From NCBI RefSeq assembly GCF_001429165.1, contig NZ_LMIR01000002.1, forward strand, positions 1,849,261 to 1,913,260: a DNA stretch of 64,000 bases, in the 5' to 3' direction. Under the pieces are notes generated by a model, which was not told the DNA's origin, did no database searches, and was given only the letters and a program-made list of their open reading frames with translations. Position numbers and translations under genes: made by a program. The first letter of the stretch is position 1, and each line of letters begins with the position of its first letter. The DNA comes from Agromyces sp. Root81 (GTDB lineage Bacteria; Actinomycetota; Actinomycetes; Actinomycetales; Microbacteriaceae). Shown piece by piece: positions 45,590 to 55,652 of the stretch.

Positions 45590-46528
45590 ATGAGCGCCGA
45601 GGTGTCTGAACTGTTCGATGCGAGCGAGTGGACCGAGGCGCCATCCGCGGCCGGATTCACCGACATCACGTACCACCACTCGAACGACGGCCGCATCGCG
45701 CGCATCGCGTTCGACCGGCCGGAGGTGCGCAACGCGTTCCGACCGCACACGGTCGACGAGCTCTACCGTGCGCTCGAGGACGCGCGCACGAACCCGCGCA
45801 TCGGCGTGGTGCTGCTGACCGGCAACGGGCCGAGCGCGAAGGACGGCGGCTGGGCGTTCTGCTCCGGCGGCGACCAGCGCATCCGCGGGCGCGACGGCTA
45901 CAAGTACTCCGACGCCGAGACGGCGATCGTCGACGGCGCGGGCGGCACCGCCGACCCGCACGGGCACGCGGCGGTCGGGCGGCTGCACATCCTCGAGGTG
46001 CAGCGGCTCATCCGCTTCATGCCGAAGGTCGTCATCGCGGTCGTGCCCGGCTGGGCTGCCGGCGGCGGTCACTCGCTGCACGTCGTCTGCGACCTGACCA
46101 TCGCGAGCCGCGAGCACGGCCGGTTCAAGCAGACGGACGCCGACGTCGGCAGCTTCGATGCCGGCTACGGCAGCGCGTACTTCGCACGGCAGATCGGGCA
46201 GAAGTTCGCCCGCGAGGTGTTCTTCCTCGCCGAGGAGTACTCGGCCGAGCGCGCCTACGAGATGGGCGCCGTGAACCGGGTCGTGCCGCACGCCGAGCTC
46301 GAGCGCGAGGCGATCGCAATGGCCCGCACGATCCTGACCAAGTCGCCGACCGCGGTGCGCATGCTGAAGTTCGCGTTCAACGCCGTCGACGACGGCATGG
46401 TCGGCCAGCAGGTCTTCGCGGGCGAGGCGACGCGTCTCGCGTACGGCACCGACGAGGCCGTCGAGGGTCGCGACGCCTTCCTCGAGAAGCGCGACCCCGA
46501 CTGGGGCCCCTACCCGTGGCACTACTGA
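45590..46528 (+). CDS. menB: 1,4-Dihydroxy-2-naphthoyl-CoA synthase
   Basis: 312 residues, crotonase fold. Motifs: [37 protein letters not shown] (oxyanion hole) and the MenB-specific TDADVGSFDAGYGSAYFARQ. Cyclises OSB-CoA to DHNA-CoA. TAGGCT (45578-45583) lies 6 nt before ATG 45590. Confidence 0.95.
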   Translation: MSAEVSELFDASEWTEAPSAAGFTDITYHHSNDGRIARIAFDRPEVRNAFRPHTVDELYRALEDARTNPRIGVVLLTGNGPSAKDGGWAFCSGGDQRIRGRDGYKYSDAETAIVDGAGGTADPHGHAAVGRLHILEVQRLIRFMPKVVIAVVPGWAAGGGHSLHVVCDLTIASREHGRFKQTDADVGSFDAGYGSAYFARQIGQKFAREVFFLAEEYSAERAYEMGAVNRVVPHAELEREAIAMARTILTKSPTAVRMLKFAFNAVDDGMVGQQVFAGEATRLAYGTDEAVEGRDAFLEKRDPDWGPYPWHY

Positions 46529-46562
46529 TGCCGGTTACGGCACACCGCCTCCAAGGGGTTTC

Positions 46563-47756
46563 GTGAGCGACGTGAAACCCCTCATCCGGGTCGCAGCCGG
46601 CGACACGCGCGTGATGCTCGCGCAGCTGCGGCAGGCCGTGCTCTTCGACGGGGCGGCGCTCGCCGTGCTGCCGGTGCCGGGCGACACCGAGCCCTCCCGT
46701 GACGACCTCATCGCCGCGCACGTGCCGCGCGACGTGGCGCTCGTCGTCGAGACGAGCGGGTCGACGGATGCCCCGAAGCGCGTGATGCTCTCAGCCGCGG
46801 CATTGCGCGCGAGCGCGGGTGCGACCGAGCAGTGGTTCGGCGGTCAGCACGGCCAGTGGCTGCTCGCCCTGCCCGCGACCTACATCGCGGGCGTGCAGGT
46901 GCTCGTGCGGTCGATCCTCGCGGGCACCGAACCCGTCGTGCTGCCGCCAGGGCACTTCGATCCGCGGGCGTTCGCCGTGGCATCCGCTCGGCTCGACCAC
47001 GAACGGGTGCGGCTCACCTCCCTCGTGCCCGTGCAACTGGCCCGCCTCGTCGAGGCCGCTGCCGCGGATGCCGCGGTCGCCGACGCGTTGCGCTCGTTCG
47101 ACCGGATCCTGCTCGGCGGCCAGGCGGCGCCGGCCGGGCTCGTGGAGCGGGCCGCCGAACTCGGCGCCCGCGTGCACCGCACCTACGGATCGAGCGAGAC
47201 CGCGGGCGGCTGCGTCTACGACGGCATTCCGCTCCCTGGCGTCGGGGTGCGCATCGTCGACCGTGAGGTGCAGCTGAGCGGCCCGATGCTCGCGAACGGG
47301 TACCTCGACGACCCCGAGCGCACGGAGGCGGCGTTCACGACCGACGCCGACGGCTCCCGCTGGTATCGCACGGGCGACCTCGGCGAGCTCGCTGCCGGCG
47401 CGCACGGCCTCAGCCGGCTCCGCATCTCGGGGCGGGCCGACGACGTCATCATCTCCGGCGGCGTGAAGGTCGCGCTCGGCGAGGTCGAGCGCGCGGTCCG
47501 CGCCGTTCCGGGGTTCGCCGAGGCCGTCGTCGTCGCAATCGACGACGCCGAGTGGGGTCAACGGCCCGCGGTCGCGGTAGCGGGAGCCGCGGCATCCGCG
47601 ACCCTCGCCGACCTCGCAGCGGCGACGGATGCCGCGGGGCTCTCGCCTGCGGCACGACCCGTGCGGATGCTCGGACTCGATGCGCTGCCGCAGCTCGCCT
47701 CGGGCAAGCCCGATCGGCGACGCCTCGCGCAGCTGCTCGCCGAGTCGCCCGCGTAG
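46563..47756 (+). CDS. menE: o-Succinylbenzoate-CoA ligase
   Basis: 397 residues, ANL adenylating enzyme, short (about 400), as usual for actinobacterial MenE. ATP motif VVETSGSTDAPKRVMLS, YGSSETAGGCVYDG, TGDLGEL and RADDVIISGGVKVALGEVE with the C-terminal catalytic Lys in SGKPDRRRL. GTG 46563 with AAGGGG site, 34 nt after menB. Confidence 0.93.
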   Translation: MSDVKPLIRVAAGDTRVMLAQLRQAVLFDGAALAVLPVPGDTEPSRDDLIAAHVPRDVALVVETSGSTDAPKRVMLSAAALRASAGATEQWFGGQHGQWLLALPATYIAGVQVLVRSILAGTEPVVLPPGHFDPRAFAVASARLDHERVRLTSLVPVQLARLVEAAAADAAVADALRSFDRILLGGQAAPAGLVERAAELGARVHRTYGSSETAGGCVYDGIPLPGVGVRIVDREVQLSGPMLANGYLDDPERTEAAFTTDADGSRWYRTGDLGELAAGAHGLSRLRISGRADDVIISGGVKVALGEVERAVRAVPGFAEAVVVAIDDAEWGQRPAVAVAGAAASATLADLAAATDAAGLSPAARPVRMLGLDALPQLASGKPDRRRLAQLLAESPA

Positions 47757-47821
47757 GCCGACGAGGTCGACGAAGGCCGTCGCCGAGCCCGCTCGAAGGT
47801 GCCTCGAACTAGCATGTTCGT

Positions 47822-48832
47822 GTGGCCCGCCCGAAACCCCAACGTCTGAATCCCGCCTCCGATCTCCCGGCGAAGTCCCGCACGCCCGGGCGCAGCGGCA
47901 ACCCGGCGAAGGCCGCCCGCGGCCCGGCATCGCCGAAGGCGGCATCGCGCGAACGCGCGACCGCCGCCGACTGGGTGTCCGGCGCCCGCCTGCGCACCCT
48001 GCCGCTCGCGATCGCCCCGGTCGCGCTCGGCACCGGCGCCGGCATCGTCGCGATCCCCGACGGCCCGTGGCACCCCGCCCGGGCGCTGCTCGCCCTCGTG
48101 GTCGCGCTCGCCCTGCAGATCGGCGTCAACTACGCCAACGACTACTCCGACGGGGTGCGCGGCACCGACGAGCACCGGGTCGGCCCGGCGCGGCTCACGG
48201 GTTCAGGGGTCGCGAAGCCCAAGCAGGTGCTCGCCGTCGCGCTGAGCTTCTTCGCCCTCGCCGCACTCGCGGGCCTCGCGCTGACGATCGTGACGGGGCA
48301 GTGGTGGATGCTCGCGGTCGGCGCGGTCGCGATCGTCGCCGCCTGGTTCTACACCGGCGGCAAGCACCCCTACGGCTACTACGGCCTCGGCGAACTCTTC
48401 GTCTTCGTGTTCTTCGGCCTCGTCGCGACGGCCGGTTCGGCGTTCGTGCAGGCGCTCGCGGTCAACTTCGAGGCGTGGCTCGGCGGCGTCGGCGTGGGCC
48501 TCCTCGCCTGCGCGGTGCTCATGGCCAACAACCTTCGGGACGTCGCACAGGACAAGATCGCCGGCAAGCGCACCCTCGCCGTGCTCGTCGGCCCGCTCGC
48601 GGGGCGCATCCTGTTCACGGTCTTCATGCTCGTGCCGTTCGCGTTCGTCGCGTTCTTCGCACTGCTCTACCCGACGGCGTGGCTCGTGATGTTCGCGCTG
48701 CTCGCGGCGCTGCCGGCCTGCCTCATCGTGCTGACGGCGAAGACGCCGCGCGAGCTCATCATCGCGTTGCAGCTCGCGAGCCTCACGGCGCTCGTCTACG
48801 GCGTCGGGCTCGGGCTGGCGTTCGCGCTCTGA
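47822..48832 (+). CDS. menA: DHNA polyprenyltransferase
   Basis: 336 residues, UbiA family, about 8-9 helices. First Asp-rich motif NYANDYSDGVRGTDEHR and second ANNLRDVAQDKIAGKRT. It prenylates DHNA. An N-terminal tail of about 50 polar, basic residues (ARPKPQRLNPASDL...) precedes the core; GTG 47822 is supported by TAGCAT (47810-47815) 6 nt upstream. Confidence 0.94.
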   Translation: MARPKPQRLNPASDLPAKSRTPGRSGNPAKAARGPASPKAASRERATAADWVSGARLRTLPLAIAPVALGTGAGIVAIPDGPWHPARALLALVVALALQIGVNYANDYSDGVRGTDEHRVGPARLTGSGVAKPKQVLAVALSFFALAALAGLALTIVTGQWWMLAVGAVAIVAAWFYTGGKHPYGYYGLGELFVFVFFGLVATAGSAFVQALAVNFEAWLGGVGVGLLACAVLMANNLRDVAQDKIAGKRTLAVLVGPLAGRILFTVFMLVPFAFVAFFALLYPTAWLVMFALLAALPACLIVLTAKTPRELIIALQLASLTALVYGVGLGLAFAL

Positions 48833-48833
48833 T

Positions 48834-49109
48834 CTACTGGTCGCGCTTGCCGCGTTCGATCGCGGCGTCTTCGACCTCGTCGTCCTCGTTCACGACCGGC
48901 TTCTCGCGGTGGCGGGCGGCGTAGAGGTCGTTCGACATCGACTCGCGCGGGCGGCGGAGCAGGAGGAGCGAAGCGCTGAGGCCGAAGACCGCGGCGATGA
49001 TCGCGGAGACCATCGGGTCGACCTGCGCGAGGAGGAGCACCGTGAGCGGGACGGCGAACAGCAGCACCCGCAATGCGGTGTACCAGATCCAGACGGGCAC
49101 GGATTTCAC
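48834..49109 (-). CDS. DUF4229 membrane protein
   Basis: 91 residues, two helices (about 8-30, 34-52), then a charged cytoplasmic tail. Commonly found beside menA/menD in actinobacteria. GTG 49109 follows TAGACT (49116-49121) by 6 nt. Stop is 1 nt from menA's stop (convergent). Role unknown. Confidence 0.85.
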   Translation of the reverse strand: MKSVPVWIWYTALRVLLFAVPLTVLLLAQVDPMVSAIIAAVFGLSASLLLLRRPRESMSNDLYAARHREKPVVNEDDEVEDAAIERGKRDQ

Positions 49110-49182
49110 CCGATCAGTCTAGGTCGGTGCGCCTGAGCGCACTCACAGCCGGGAACGGGGCGCACACGCCTAGACTGAGGGC

Positions 49183-49623
49183 ATGGTGAGGTTCTACGTG
49201 GTGCTCATCGTGGCCGCGGTGGTCTTCTCCATCTATGCCGTCGCTGATTGCGCGTTCTTCGACCGGATGCGCATCCGAGGGCTGAGCCGCGGCTGGTGGA
49301 TCGTCGTCATCATCTTCGTGCCGATCATCGGCGGGCTGCTCTGGTTCCTCATCGGCCGAGGCCGCGCAGGCCGTTCCTCCGGCGGTCGCTCGCGCACCCT
49401 CGCGCCCGACGACGACGCCGAGTTCCTGCGGCAGCTGGGCACCGAGGCCGAGCAGGACGAGCGCATCCGTCGCATGGAGCAGGAGCTCGCCGACCTCGAC
49501 GCCGATGGTGCCACGGGTGACGCGGCCGCACCGCCCGAGGGCGCGGCCGGCACCGAGCGCAAGCGACCCGACACCCCTGAGACACCGGGTGAGTCCGGTC
49601 CGTCCGGCCGCCCGAATGGCTGA
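49183..49623 (+). CDS. PLDc_N-domain membrane protein
   Basis: 146 residues; two helices (about 4-24 and 38-60) with the PLDc_N pattern D-C-A-F-F...R-G-L-S-R-G-W-W ([18 protein letters not shown]), then a charged coiled tail. No PLD catalytic domain. TAGACT (49171-49176) is 6 nt before ATG 49183. It overlaps menD by 8 nt, so they are coupled. Function unknown. Confidence 0.85.
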   Translation: MVRFYVVLIVAAVVFSIYAVADCAFFDRMRIRGLSRGWWIVVIIFVPIIGGLLWFLIGRGRAGRSSGGRSRTLAPDDDAEFLRQLGTEAEQDERIRRMEQELADLDADGATGDAAAPPEGAAGTERKRPDTPETPGESGPSGRPNG

Positions 49624-51442
49624 GCCGGCCCACCGAACGGCGAGCCCCGCGAGCGACAGCGCGATGGCGCTGCTCGGCGCCCTCGTCGGCCATGGCGTCG
49701 TCGACCTCGTCGTCGCGCCCGGTTCCCGATCGCAAGCCCTCGCACTCGCCGCCGCCGAGCTCGAACGCGCCGGCGTCGTGCGCCTGCACGTGCGCATCGA
49801 CGAGCGCGGTGCGGCGTTCCTCGCCCTCGGCCTCGCGGTCGAGTCGGGGCGCCCCGTGCCGATCATCACGACCTCGGGCACGGCCGTCGCGAATCTCCAC
49901 CCCGCGGTGCTCGAAGCCCACCACTCGGGCCTGCCGCTGATCGTGCTCTCGGCCGATCGGCCGGCGGAGCTGCGCGGCATCCGCTCGAACCAGACGACCA
50001 TGCAGCCGGGCATCTTCGCCGGTGCGGTGCGCCTCGAGCGCGACGTCGCGGCACCCGAAGGCGCCCCGGGCGAAGCGGATGCCGCGGCGCGCCTCGCCCG
50101 TGACGCGGTCGACGCCGCACTCGGCCGCGACGCCGACGGGCGCCTCGTGCCGCACCCGGGCCCCGGCCCCGTGCACCTCAACCTGCAGTTGCGCGAACCG
50201 CTGTCGGCGGCGATCACGGATGACGCGCGACGGACGCTCGCGGCGGTTGGCCCGGGCGCTGCACCGGCCGATCACCCGATCGACGGGGGAGCGACGCCCG
50301 CACCCATCGCGCCCGGCCCGCGCACGGTCGTCGTGGCCGGCGCCGGTGCCGGCGCGGCCGCCGAGCAGTTCGCACGCGACGGCGGCTGGCCGCTGCTCGC
50401 CGAGGTCTCGAGCGGCGCCCGCTTCGGGCCGAACCTCGTCGTCGCCTACCGCGAGCTCCTGCACGAGCCGGGCTTCGGCGATGAGATCGAACGCGTCGTC
50501 GTCTTCGGGCATCCGACGCTCTCCCGAGAGGTGCCGGCGCTCGTGCAGCGCGAGGGCGTCGAGACGATCGTCGTCGCGCCGTGGGGCATCGAGTGGTTCA
50601 ACCCCGGGCGCCGAGTCGGCCGGTTCGAGCGCGCCGTGCGCGCCGAACCGCACGCGCAGAGCACCGAGGAACGGGCCTGGACGGGGCGCTGGGTGCGCGC
50701 GAGCCGCATGCTCGTCGAGGCCGGCCTCCCGCCCGCCCCGCTGCAGCGCGACGGCATCGACGAGACCGGCCACGTGTCCGACTTCGAGGCCCAGCGCGAG
50801 TACATGAAGGCCCAGCTCGCCGCCGTGCGCGCGCCCGTCACCCGGCGCATGCTCGTCGACGCGGTCTGGTCGGCGACCTGGCCGCACGACCGGCTCCTGT
50901 TCGGGGCGTCGCGGCTCATCCGCGACGCCGACCGGGCGGTGCCCGGCCGGCGCATACCCGTGCATGCGAACCGCGGGCTCGCGGGCATCGACGGCACCGT
51001 CGCGACCGCCGTCGGCGTCGCGATCGCGAGCCAGTCGCCGCTCCCCGGTGCTTCGACCGGCGAAGCGGATGGCGCGGCGCAGGCATCTGCGCCGCCGACC
51101 CCCGCGCACGCCGGCGTCACCCGCGCGCTGATCGGCGACCTCACGCTGCTGCACGACGTCGGGTCGATGCTCCTCGGCGAGGGCGAGCAGCGCCCCCGGG
51201 TGCAGCTCATCGTCGGCAACGACGGCGGCGGCACCATCTTCGATTCGCTCGAGGTCGCGGCATCCGCCCCCGCTGAGGCGTTCGACCGGGTGCAGTTCAC
51301 CCCGCAGCACGCTGACCTCGCGGCGCTCGCCGCCGCCTACGGCTGGGCGTACACGCGGGCGACCACCCGCGGCGAGCTCGACGAGGCGCTCGGCACCCGC
51401 GTCGACGGCCCGTCGATCCTCGAGGTGCCGCTGCCGCGCTGA
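49616..51442 (+). CDS. menD: SEPHCHC synthase
   Basis: 608 residues, ThDP-dependent. Pyr domain with the ThDP Glu in [33 protein letters not shown], and PP domain with [13 protein letters not shown] (ThDP/Mg region). It adds succinic semialdehyde to isochorismate. ATG 49616 lies within the preceding gene. Confidence 0.94.
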   Translation: MAEPAHRTASPASDSAMALLGALVGHGVVDLVVAPGSRSQALALAAAELERAGVVRLHVRIDERGAAFLALGLAVESGRPVPIITTSGTAVANLHPAVLEAHHSGLPLIVLSADRPAELRGIRSNQTTMQPGIFAGAVRLERDVAAPEGAPGEADAAARLARDAVDAALGRDADGRLVPHPGPGPVHLNLQLREPLSAAITDDARRTLAAVGPGAAPADHPIDGGATPAPIAPGPRTVVVAGAGAGAAAEQFARDGGWPLLAEVSSGARFGPNLVVAYRELLHEPGFGDEIERVVVFGHPTLSREVPALVQREGVETIVVAPWGIEWFNPGRRVGRFERAVRAEPHAQSTEERAWTGRWVRASRMLVEAGLPPAPLQRDGIDETGHVSDFEAQREYMKAQLAAVRAPVTRRMLVDAVWSATWPHDRLLFGASRLIRDADRAVPGRRIPVHANRGLAGIDGTVATAVGVAIASQSPLPGASTGEADGAAQASAPPTPAHAGVTRALIGDLTLLHDVGSMLLGEGEQRPRVQLIVGNDGGGTIFDSLEVAASAPAEAFDRVQFTPQHADLAALAAAYGWAYTRATTRGELDEALGTRVDGPSILEVPLPR

Positions 51443-51481
51443 CACTTGCCGCGGCATCCGCTCGCTCGGCAGGATGGGGGC

Positions 51482-52336
51482 ATGAGCCGCGAGACGTACT
51501 GGACCGCCGACCCCGCCAACCTGCTGCTCGTCGGCGACGGCTTCGAACTGTCGAAGACCGACTCGCGTGCACACCCCGGGTTCGACGGCGACAAGGCCGC
51601 AGGGCAGGACGCGCTCGCCGAGGGCGCCGAGATCCTCGCCCAGTTGCAGGAGCAGCTCTTCGCCATGAGCCGCATGGGAGACGAGCGCCGCATCCTGCTC
51701 GTGCTGCAGGCGATGGACACCGCGGGCAAGGGCGGCATCGTCAAGCACGTCATGGGGTCGGTCGATCCGCAGGGCGTGCAGCTCGCCGCGTTCAAGAAGC
51801 CGACGCCCGAAGAACTCCAGCACGACTTCCTGTGGCGCATCCACAAGCAGGTGCCCGGCGCCGGCATGATCGGCGTCTTCGACCGATCGCACTACGAAGA
51901 CGTGCTCATCGGCCGGGTGCGCGCCCTCGCGTCGCCCGAAGAGCTCGAGCGGCGCTACGAGGCGATCAACGAGTTCGAGGCCGAGCTCGCGGGCACCGGC
52001 ACGACGATCATCAAGGTCATGCTGCACATCTCGCGCGACGAGCAGAAGGCCCGGCTCACCGAGCGGCTCGCCCGCCCCGACAAGCACTGGAAGTTCAACC
52101 CGAGCGACGTCGACGAGCGGCTGCTGTGGAACGACTACGCGGCGGCCTACCAGCAGGTCTTCGACCGCACGGCGACCGCGGATGCCCCGTGGTTCGTCGT
52201 GCCCGCCGACCGCAAGTGGTACGCCCGCCTCGCCGTGCAGCACCTGCTGATCGATGCGCTCGAGGACATGGACCTCGATTGGCCGAGGGCCGACTACGAC
52301 GTCGCCGAGCAGCAGCGGCGGCTCGCCGCGAGCTGA
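51482..52336 (+). CDS. Polyphosphate kinase 2 family protein
   Basis: 284 residues, P-loop fold. Walker A AMDTAGKGG (about 76-84), lid and Walker B DRSHYEDVL. PPK2 phosphorylates nucleotides using polyphosphate. AGGAT/GGGGG lies just before ATG 51482. Its place between menD and menF is unusual for the pathway; no functional link is obvious. Confidence 0.92.
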   Translation: MSRETYWTADPANLLLVGDGFELSKTDSRAHPGFDGDKAAGQDALAEGAEILAQLQEQLFAMSRMGDERRILLVLQAMDTAGKGGIVKHVMGSVDPQGVQLAAFKKPTPEELQHDFLWRIHKQVPGAGMIGVFDRSHYEDVLIGRVRALASPEELERRYEAINEFEAELAGTGTTIIKVMLHISRDEQKARLTERLARPDKHWKFNPSDVDERLLWNDYAAAYQQVFDRTATADAPWFVVPADRKWYARLAVQHLLIDALEDMDLDWPRADYDVAEQQRRLAAS

Positions 52337-52347
52337 CGCTCGGCGGC

Positions 52348-53673
52348 TCAGCCGCCGAAGGCCTCGACGATCGGGCGGAACTTCATCACGGTCTCGGCGA
52401 GCTCGTCGGCCGGCACGGAGTCGTGCACGATGCCGCAGCCGGCATACGCCGTGACGGTGCCGTCGGGGTCGACCTGCGCGCAGCGCAGCGCGATCGCCCA
52501 CTCGCCGTCGCCGTCACCGTCGATCCAGCCCACTGGGCCGGCGTAGCGGCCGCGGTCGAAGCCCTCGAGCTCGGCGATCGCGGGCAGCGCGATGCTGCGC
52601 GGGGTGCCGGCGACGGCGGCCGTCGGGTGCACGGCCTGCACGAGGTCGAGCGAGCTCGAGCCGTCGCCGAGGGTGCCCTTGAGGTCGGTCGCGAGATGCC
52701 ACAGGTTCGGCAGCTGCAGGGTGAACGGCTCGGGGCTCGTGTCGAGGCGGGCGGTGTGGGGGGCGAGTCGCTGCACCGCGCTCTCCACGGCGAGCGCGTG
52801 CTCGGCCCGGTCCTTCTCGGAGGCCGCGAGGGCGAGCGCGCGTTCGCGGTCGGAGGCCTCGCCCGCTCCGCGCGACGCGGTGCCGGCGAGCACGCGGGCG
52901 GAGACGGTGCCGTGGTCGACCCGCACGAGCGTCTCGGGGCTCGCGCCGATGAGCCCGTCGACGGCGAAGACCCAGGTGTCGGGGTAGTCCTCGGCGAGGC
53001 GGTTGATCGTCGCCCGCAGCCCGGCGTCCTCATGCAGCTCGCCGACGAGCTGGCGGGCCAGAACCACCTTCTCGAGTCGTCCGGCCTCCTCGAGCTCTCC
53101 GGCGTCCTCGAGCTCTCCGGCGTCGATGCGGCGCACGGCTTCGGCGACGGCGGCCTCGTAGGCCACGGGCGGCAACGAGCCGGGAGTGAATGCGACGCGA
53201 GGCACCTGGCGCTTCGGCGCCGGCTCGGGGAGGGCGACCTCGGCGGAGCCGGAGGCATCCGTCGCCTCGTCGTCGCCCGTGTCGAGCGAGATGCGGGTGA
53301 CCCAGGCGCGGCCGTCACGGCGGCCCATCACGAGCTCGGGCACGATGAGCACGCTCATCGCCTCGGACTCGTCGGCGAACGCGAAGGCGCCGAACGCCAC
53401 GAGCCCGGTGCCGGGCAGGCCGACCCGGTCGTCGATCTCGGCCAGCTCGGCGAGGGAGGTCCACGCCGCCGCGGCGTCTTCGACCCTGGTCGCACCCGTC
53501 GTCTCGATGCGCACGACCTCGCCGAGCCCGACGATGCCCTCGCCCCGGCGCATCCAGACGAGCGGATGCCGTGGATCGGCGCGTGGAATGAGCGGCTCGG
53601 TCTCATCGACGGCGACGGTGCGAACGACGAGCCGAGCACTCGCGGCCTGCACCGCGTCATCCGTCTGACTCAC
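52348..53673 (-). CDS. menF: Isochorismate synthase
   Basis: 441 residues, chorismate-utilising fold: KVVLARQLVGEL, TWVFAVDGLIGASPETLVRV, VLAGTASRG, HPTAAVAGTPR, and GRYAGPVGWIDGDGDGEW with the C-terminal active-site region. It makes isochorismate for menaquinone. GTG 53673 follows TAGGCT (53680-53685) by 6 nt. Just before KVVLAR, a six-residue unit is present three times (DAGELE, DAGELE, EAGRLE), from an 18-bp tandem duplication. Confidence 0.93.
   Translation of the reverse strand: MSQTDDAVQAASARLVVRTVAVDETEPLIPRADPRHPLVWMRRGEGIVGLGEVVRIETTGATRVEDAAAAWTSLAELAEIDDRVGLPGTGLVAFGAFAFADESEAMSVLIVPELVMGRRDGRAWVTRISLDTGDDEATDASGSAEVALPEPAPKRQVPRVAFTPGSLPPVAYEAAVAEAVRRIDAGELEDAGELEEAGRLEKVVLARQLVGELHEDAGLRATINRLAEDYPDTWVFAVDGLIGASPETLVRVDHGTVSARVLAGTASRGAGEASDRERALALAASEKDRAEHALAVESAVQRLAPHTARLDTSPEPFTLQLPNLWHLATDLKGTLGDGSSSLDLVQAVHPTAAVAGTPRSIALPAIAELEGFDRGRYAGPVGWIDGDGDGEWAIALRCAQVDPDGTVTAYAGCGIVHDSVPADELAETVMKFRPIVEAFGG
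53071..53124. repeat. Triplicated 18-bp unit in menF
   Basis: Three in-register copies: 53071-53088, 53089-53106 and 53107-53124. The last two are identical (CTCGAGCTCTCCGGCGTC); the first differs at a few bases. The array is in frame. Confidence 0.85.
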
Positions 53674-53715
53674 CGCCCCAGCCTACGCCGAGCTCGCGCG
53701 CCGTAGGATCGAAGG

Positions 53716-54423
53716 ATGACCCGCGCAGACCTCGGCAAGCAGCCCGACCAGGTGTCGGCGATGTTCGATCGCGTCGCCGCGAGCTACGACCGCACCAACA
53801 CCGTGCTCTCGGTGGGCAACGCCCCGCTCTGGCGCGTCGCCACGACGCGAGCGGTCGGCCCGAAGCCCGGGCAGCGCATCCTCGACGTCGCGGCGGGCAC
53901 GGGCACCTCGAGTGCGAGCCTCGCCAAGTCCGGGGCATCCGTCGTCGCCGCGGACTTCTCGCCCGGCATGATCGAGGTCGGTCGCCGTCGGCAGGCGAGC
54001 GTGCAGAACCTCGTGTTCGTCGAGGCCGACGCCACGAAGCTGCCGTTCGGCGACGACGAGTTCGACGCCGTCACGATCTCGTTCGGCCTGCGCAACGTCA
54101 ACGAGCCCAAGAAGGCCCTGGCCGAGTTCTTCCGCGTGACCAAGCCCGGCGGCAAGCTCGTCATCTGCGAGTTCTCGACCCCGCCCGCGGCGCTCGTGCG
54201 CACCGGGTACGGCATGTACCAGCGCTACGTCATGCCGCCGCTCGTGAAGCTCTCGAGCTCGAACGACACGGCCTACGACTACCTCAACGAGTCGATCAAC
54301 GCCTGGCCCGACCAGCCCACCCTCGCCGGGTGGATCCGCGAGGCGGGCTACACGGATGTCGCGTGGCGCAACCTCACGCTCGGCGTCGTGGCGCTGCACC
54401 GCGGTCGCAAGCCGCTCGCCTGA
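53716..54423 (+). CDS. ubiE: Demethylmenaquinone methyltransferase
   Basis: 235 residues, SAM-binding motif LDVAAGTGTSSASLA, and UbiE/MenG patterns (FGLRNV, REAGYTDVAWRNLTLGVVALHRG). It methylates DMK, the final step. TAGGAT (53704-53709) is 6 nt before ATG 53716. Also called menG. Divergent from menF. Confidence 0.95.
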   Translation: MTRADLGKQPDQVSAMFDRVAASYDRTNTVLSVGNAPLWRVATTRAVGPKPGQRILDVAAGTGTSSASLAKSGASVVAADFSPGMIEVGRRRQASVQNLVFVEADATKLPFGDDEFDAVTISFGLRNVNEPKKALAEFFRVTKPGGKLVICEFSTPPAALVRTGYGMYQRYVMPPLVKLSSSNDTAYDYLNESINAWPDQPTLAGWIREAGYTDVAWRNLTLGVVALHRGRKPLA

Positions 54424-54511
54424 GTCACTCGCCTGGGCGGCGAACGCCACCCGCCCGGTTCGCCATGGCCGACGCACGTTCGTGCAGATCGACCCCGATA
54501 GGCTAGTGAGC

Positions 54512-55636
54512 GTGAAACCGAGTCACCCGGTCGCCCGTCGAGGCTCATCGCTCGCCGCCAATCTCGGGCTCAGCGAGCGCGTCTTCGCCTCCTCCGCCGA
54601 CAAGGCGATGGCGAGGGCGATCGACGACGGACTCGACCGTGTCGAAGCCGGCCTCCTCGACGAGGTGCAGTTCGCCGACACCATCGCGGATGTCTCGACG
54701 CGCTACCTGCTCCAGGCAGGGGGCAAGCGGGTGCGTCCCATGCTGACGCTGCTCACCGCGCAGCTCGGCGCCGGCGTGACCGACGACGTCGTCACCGCCG
54801 CGGAGGCGATCGAGATCACGCACCTCGCGAGCCTGTACCACGACGACGTCATGGACGACGCGGACCGTCGTCGCGGCGTGCCGAGCGCGCAGGCGGTCTG
54901 GGGCAACTCGGTCGCCATCCTCACCGGCGACCTGCTCTTCGCCCGCGCCAGCCAGCTCATGGCCGGCCTCGGCGAGGGCGCCATCCGCATGCAGGCGACG
55001 ACCTTCGAGCGGCTCGTGCTCGGCCAGCTGCACGAGACCGTCGGCCCGCAGCCGGGCGACGACCCCATCGAGCACTACATCCAGGTGCTCGCCGACAAGA
55101 CCGGGTCGCTCATCGCGGCCGCCGCCCAGTCGGGCATCATCTTCTCGGGCGCCGACCCCGGCCTCGAAGCCCCCATCATCGAGTTCGGCGAGAAGATCGG
55201 CGTGGCGTTCCAGCTCGTCGACGACGTCATCGATCTCTCGCCGCAGCCCGCCGAGACCGGCAAGGTGCCCGGCACCGACCTGCGCGCCGGCGTCGTCACC
55301 CTGCCGATGCTCCGGCTCGCCGAGCAGGCGAAGACCGACGCGGCATCCGCTGCCCTGCTCGAGCGGATCCAGCGCGACGTGGTCATCGCCACCGGCCCCG
55401 CGGCGCCCGGCGACCCGATCGACACGAACACCCTCGCCTCGCGTATCGTGCCCTCGAAGGAGACGGTCGATGCGATCATCGCCGAACTCCGGGAACATGG
55501 AGCCACGCGCGCTACGCTCGCTGAGGCCCACCGTTGGGCGCGCGAGGCGGTCGCCGCACTTGCGCCGCTGCCCGAGGGCAGTGTGAAGAAGGCGCTCACA
55601 CGATTCGCCGAGACGGTCGTTGAGCGCGAGAGCTGA
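54512..55636 (+). CDS. Long-chain polyprenyl diphosphate synthase
   Basis: 374 residues. First Asp-rich motif LYHDDVMDDADRRRG, second QLVDDVIDL, GGKRVRP substrate loop. It makes the menaquinone side chain (hepta- to decaprenyl). TAGGCT (54499-54504) is 7 nt before GTG 54512, so the longer frame is rejected. Confidence 0.94.
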   Translation: MKPSHPVARRGSSLAANLGLSERVFASSADKAMARAIDDGLDRVEAGLLDEVQFADTIADVSTRYLLQAGGKRVRPMLTLLTAQLGAGVTDDVVTAAEAIEITHLASLYHDDVMDDADRRRGVPSAQAVWGNSVAILTGDLLFARASQLMAGLGEGAIRMQATTFERLVLGQLHETVGPQPGDDPIEHYIQVLADKTGSLIAAAAQSGIIFSGADPGLEAPIIEFGEKIGVAFQLVDDVIDLSPQPAETGKVPGTDLRAGVVTLPMLRLAEQAKTDAASAALLERIQRDVVIATGPAAPGDPIDTNTLASRIVPSKETVDAIIAELREHGATRATLAEAHRWAREAVAALAPLPEGSVKKALTRFAETVVERES

Positions 55637-55652
55637 TGGAGAGACCACGCAC

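Noticed and set aside
49349..52501. 1050-codon open frame on the minus strand across menD and PPK2
   Set aside because: Antisense to two genes with complete catalytic motifs; composition is not protein-like.
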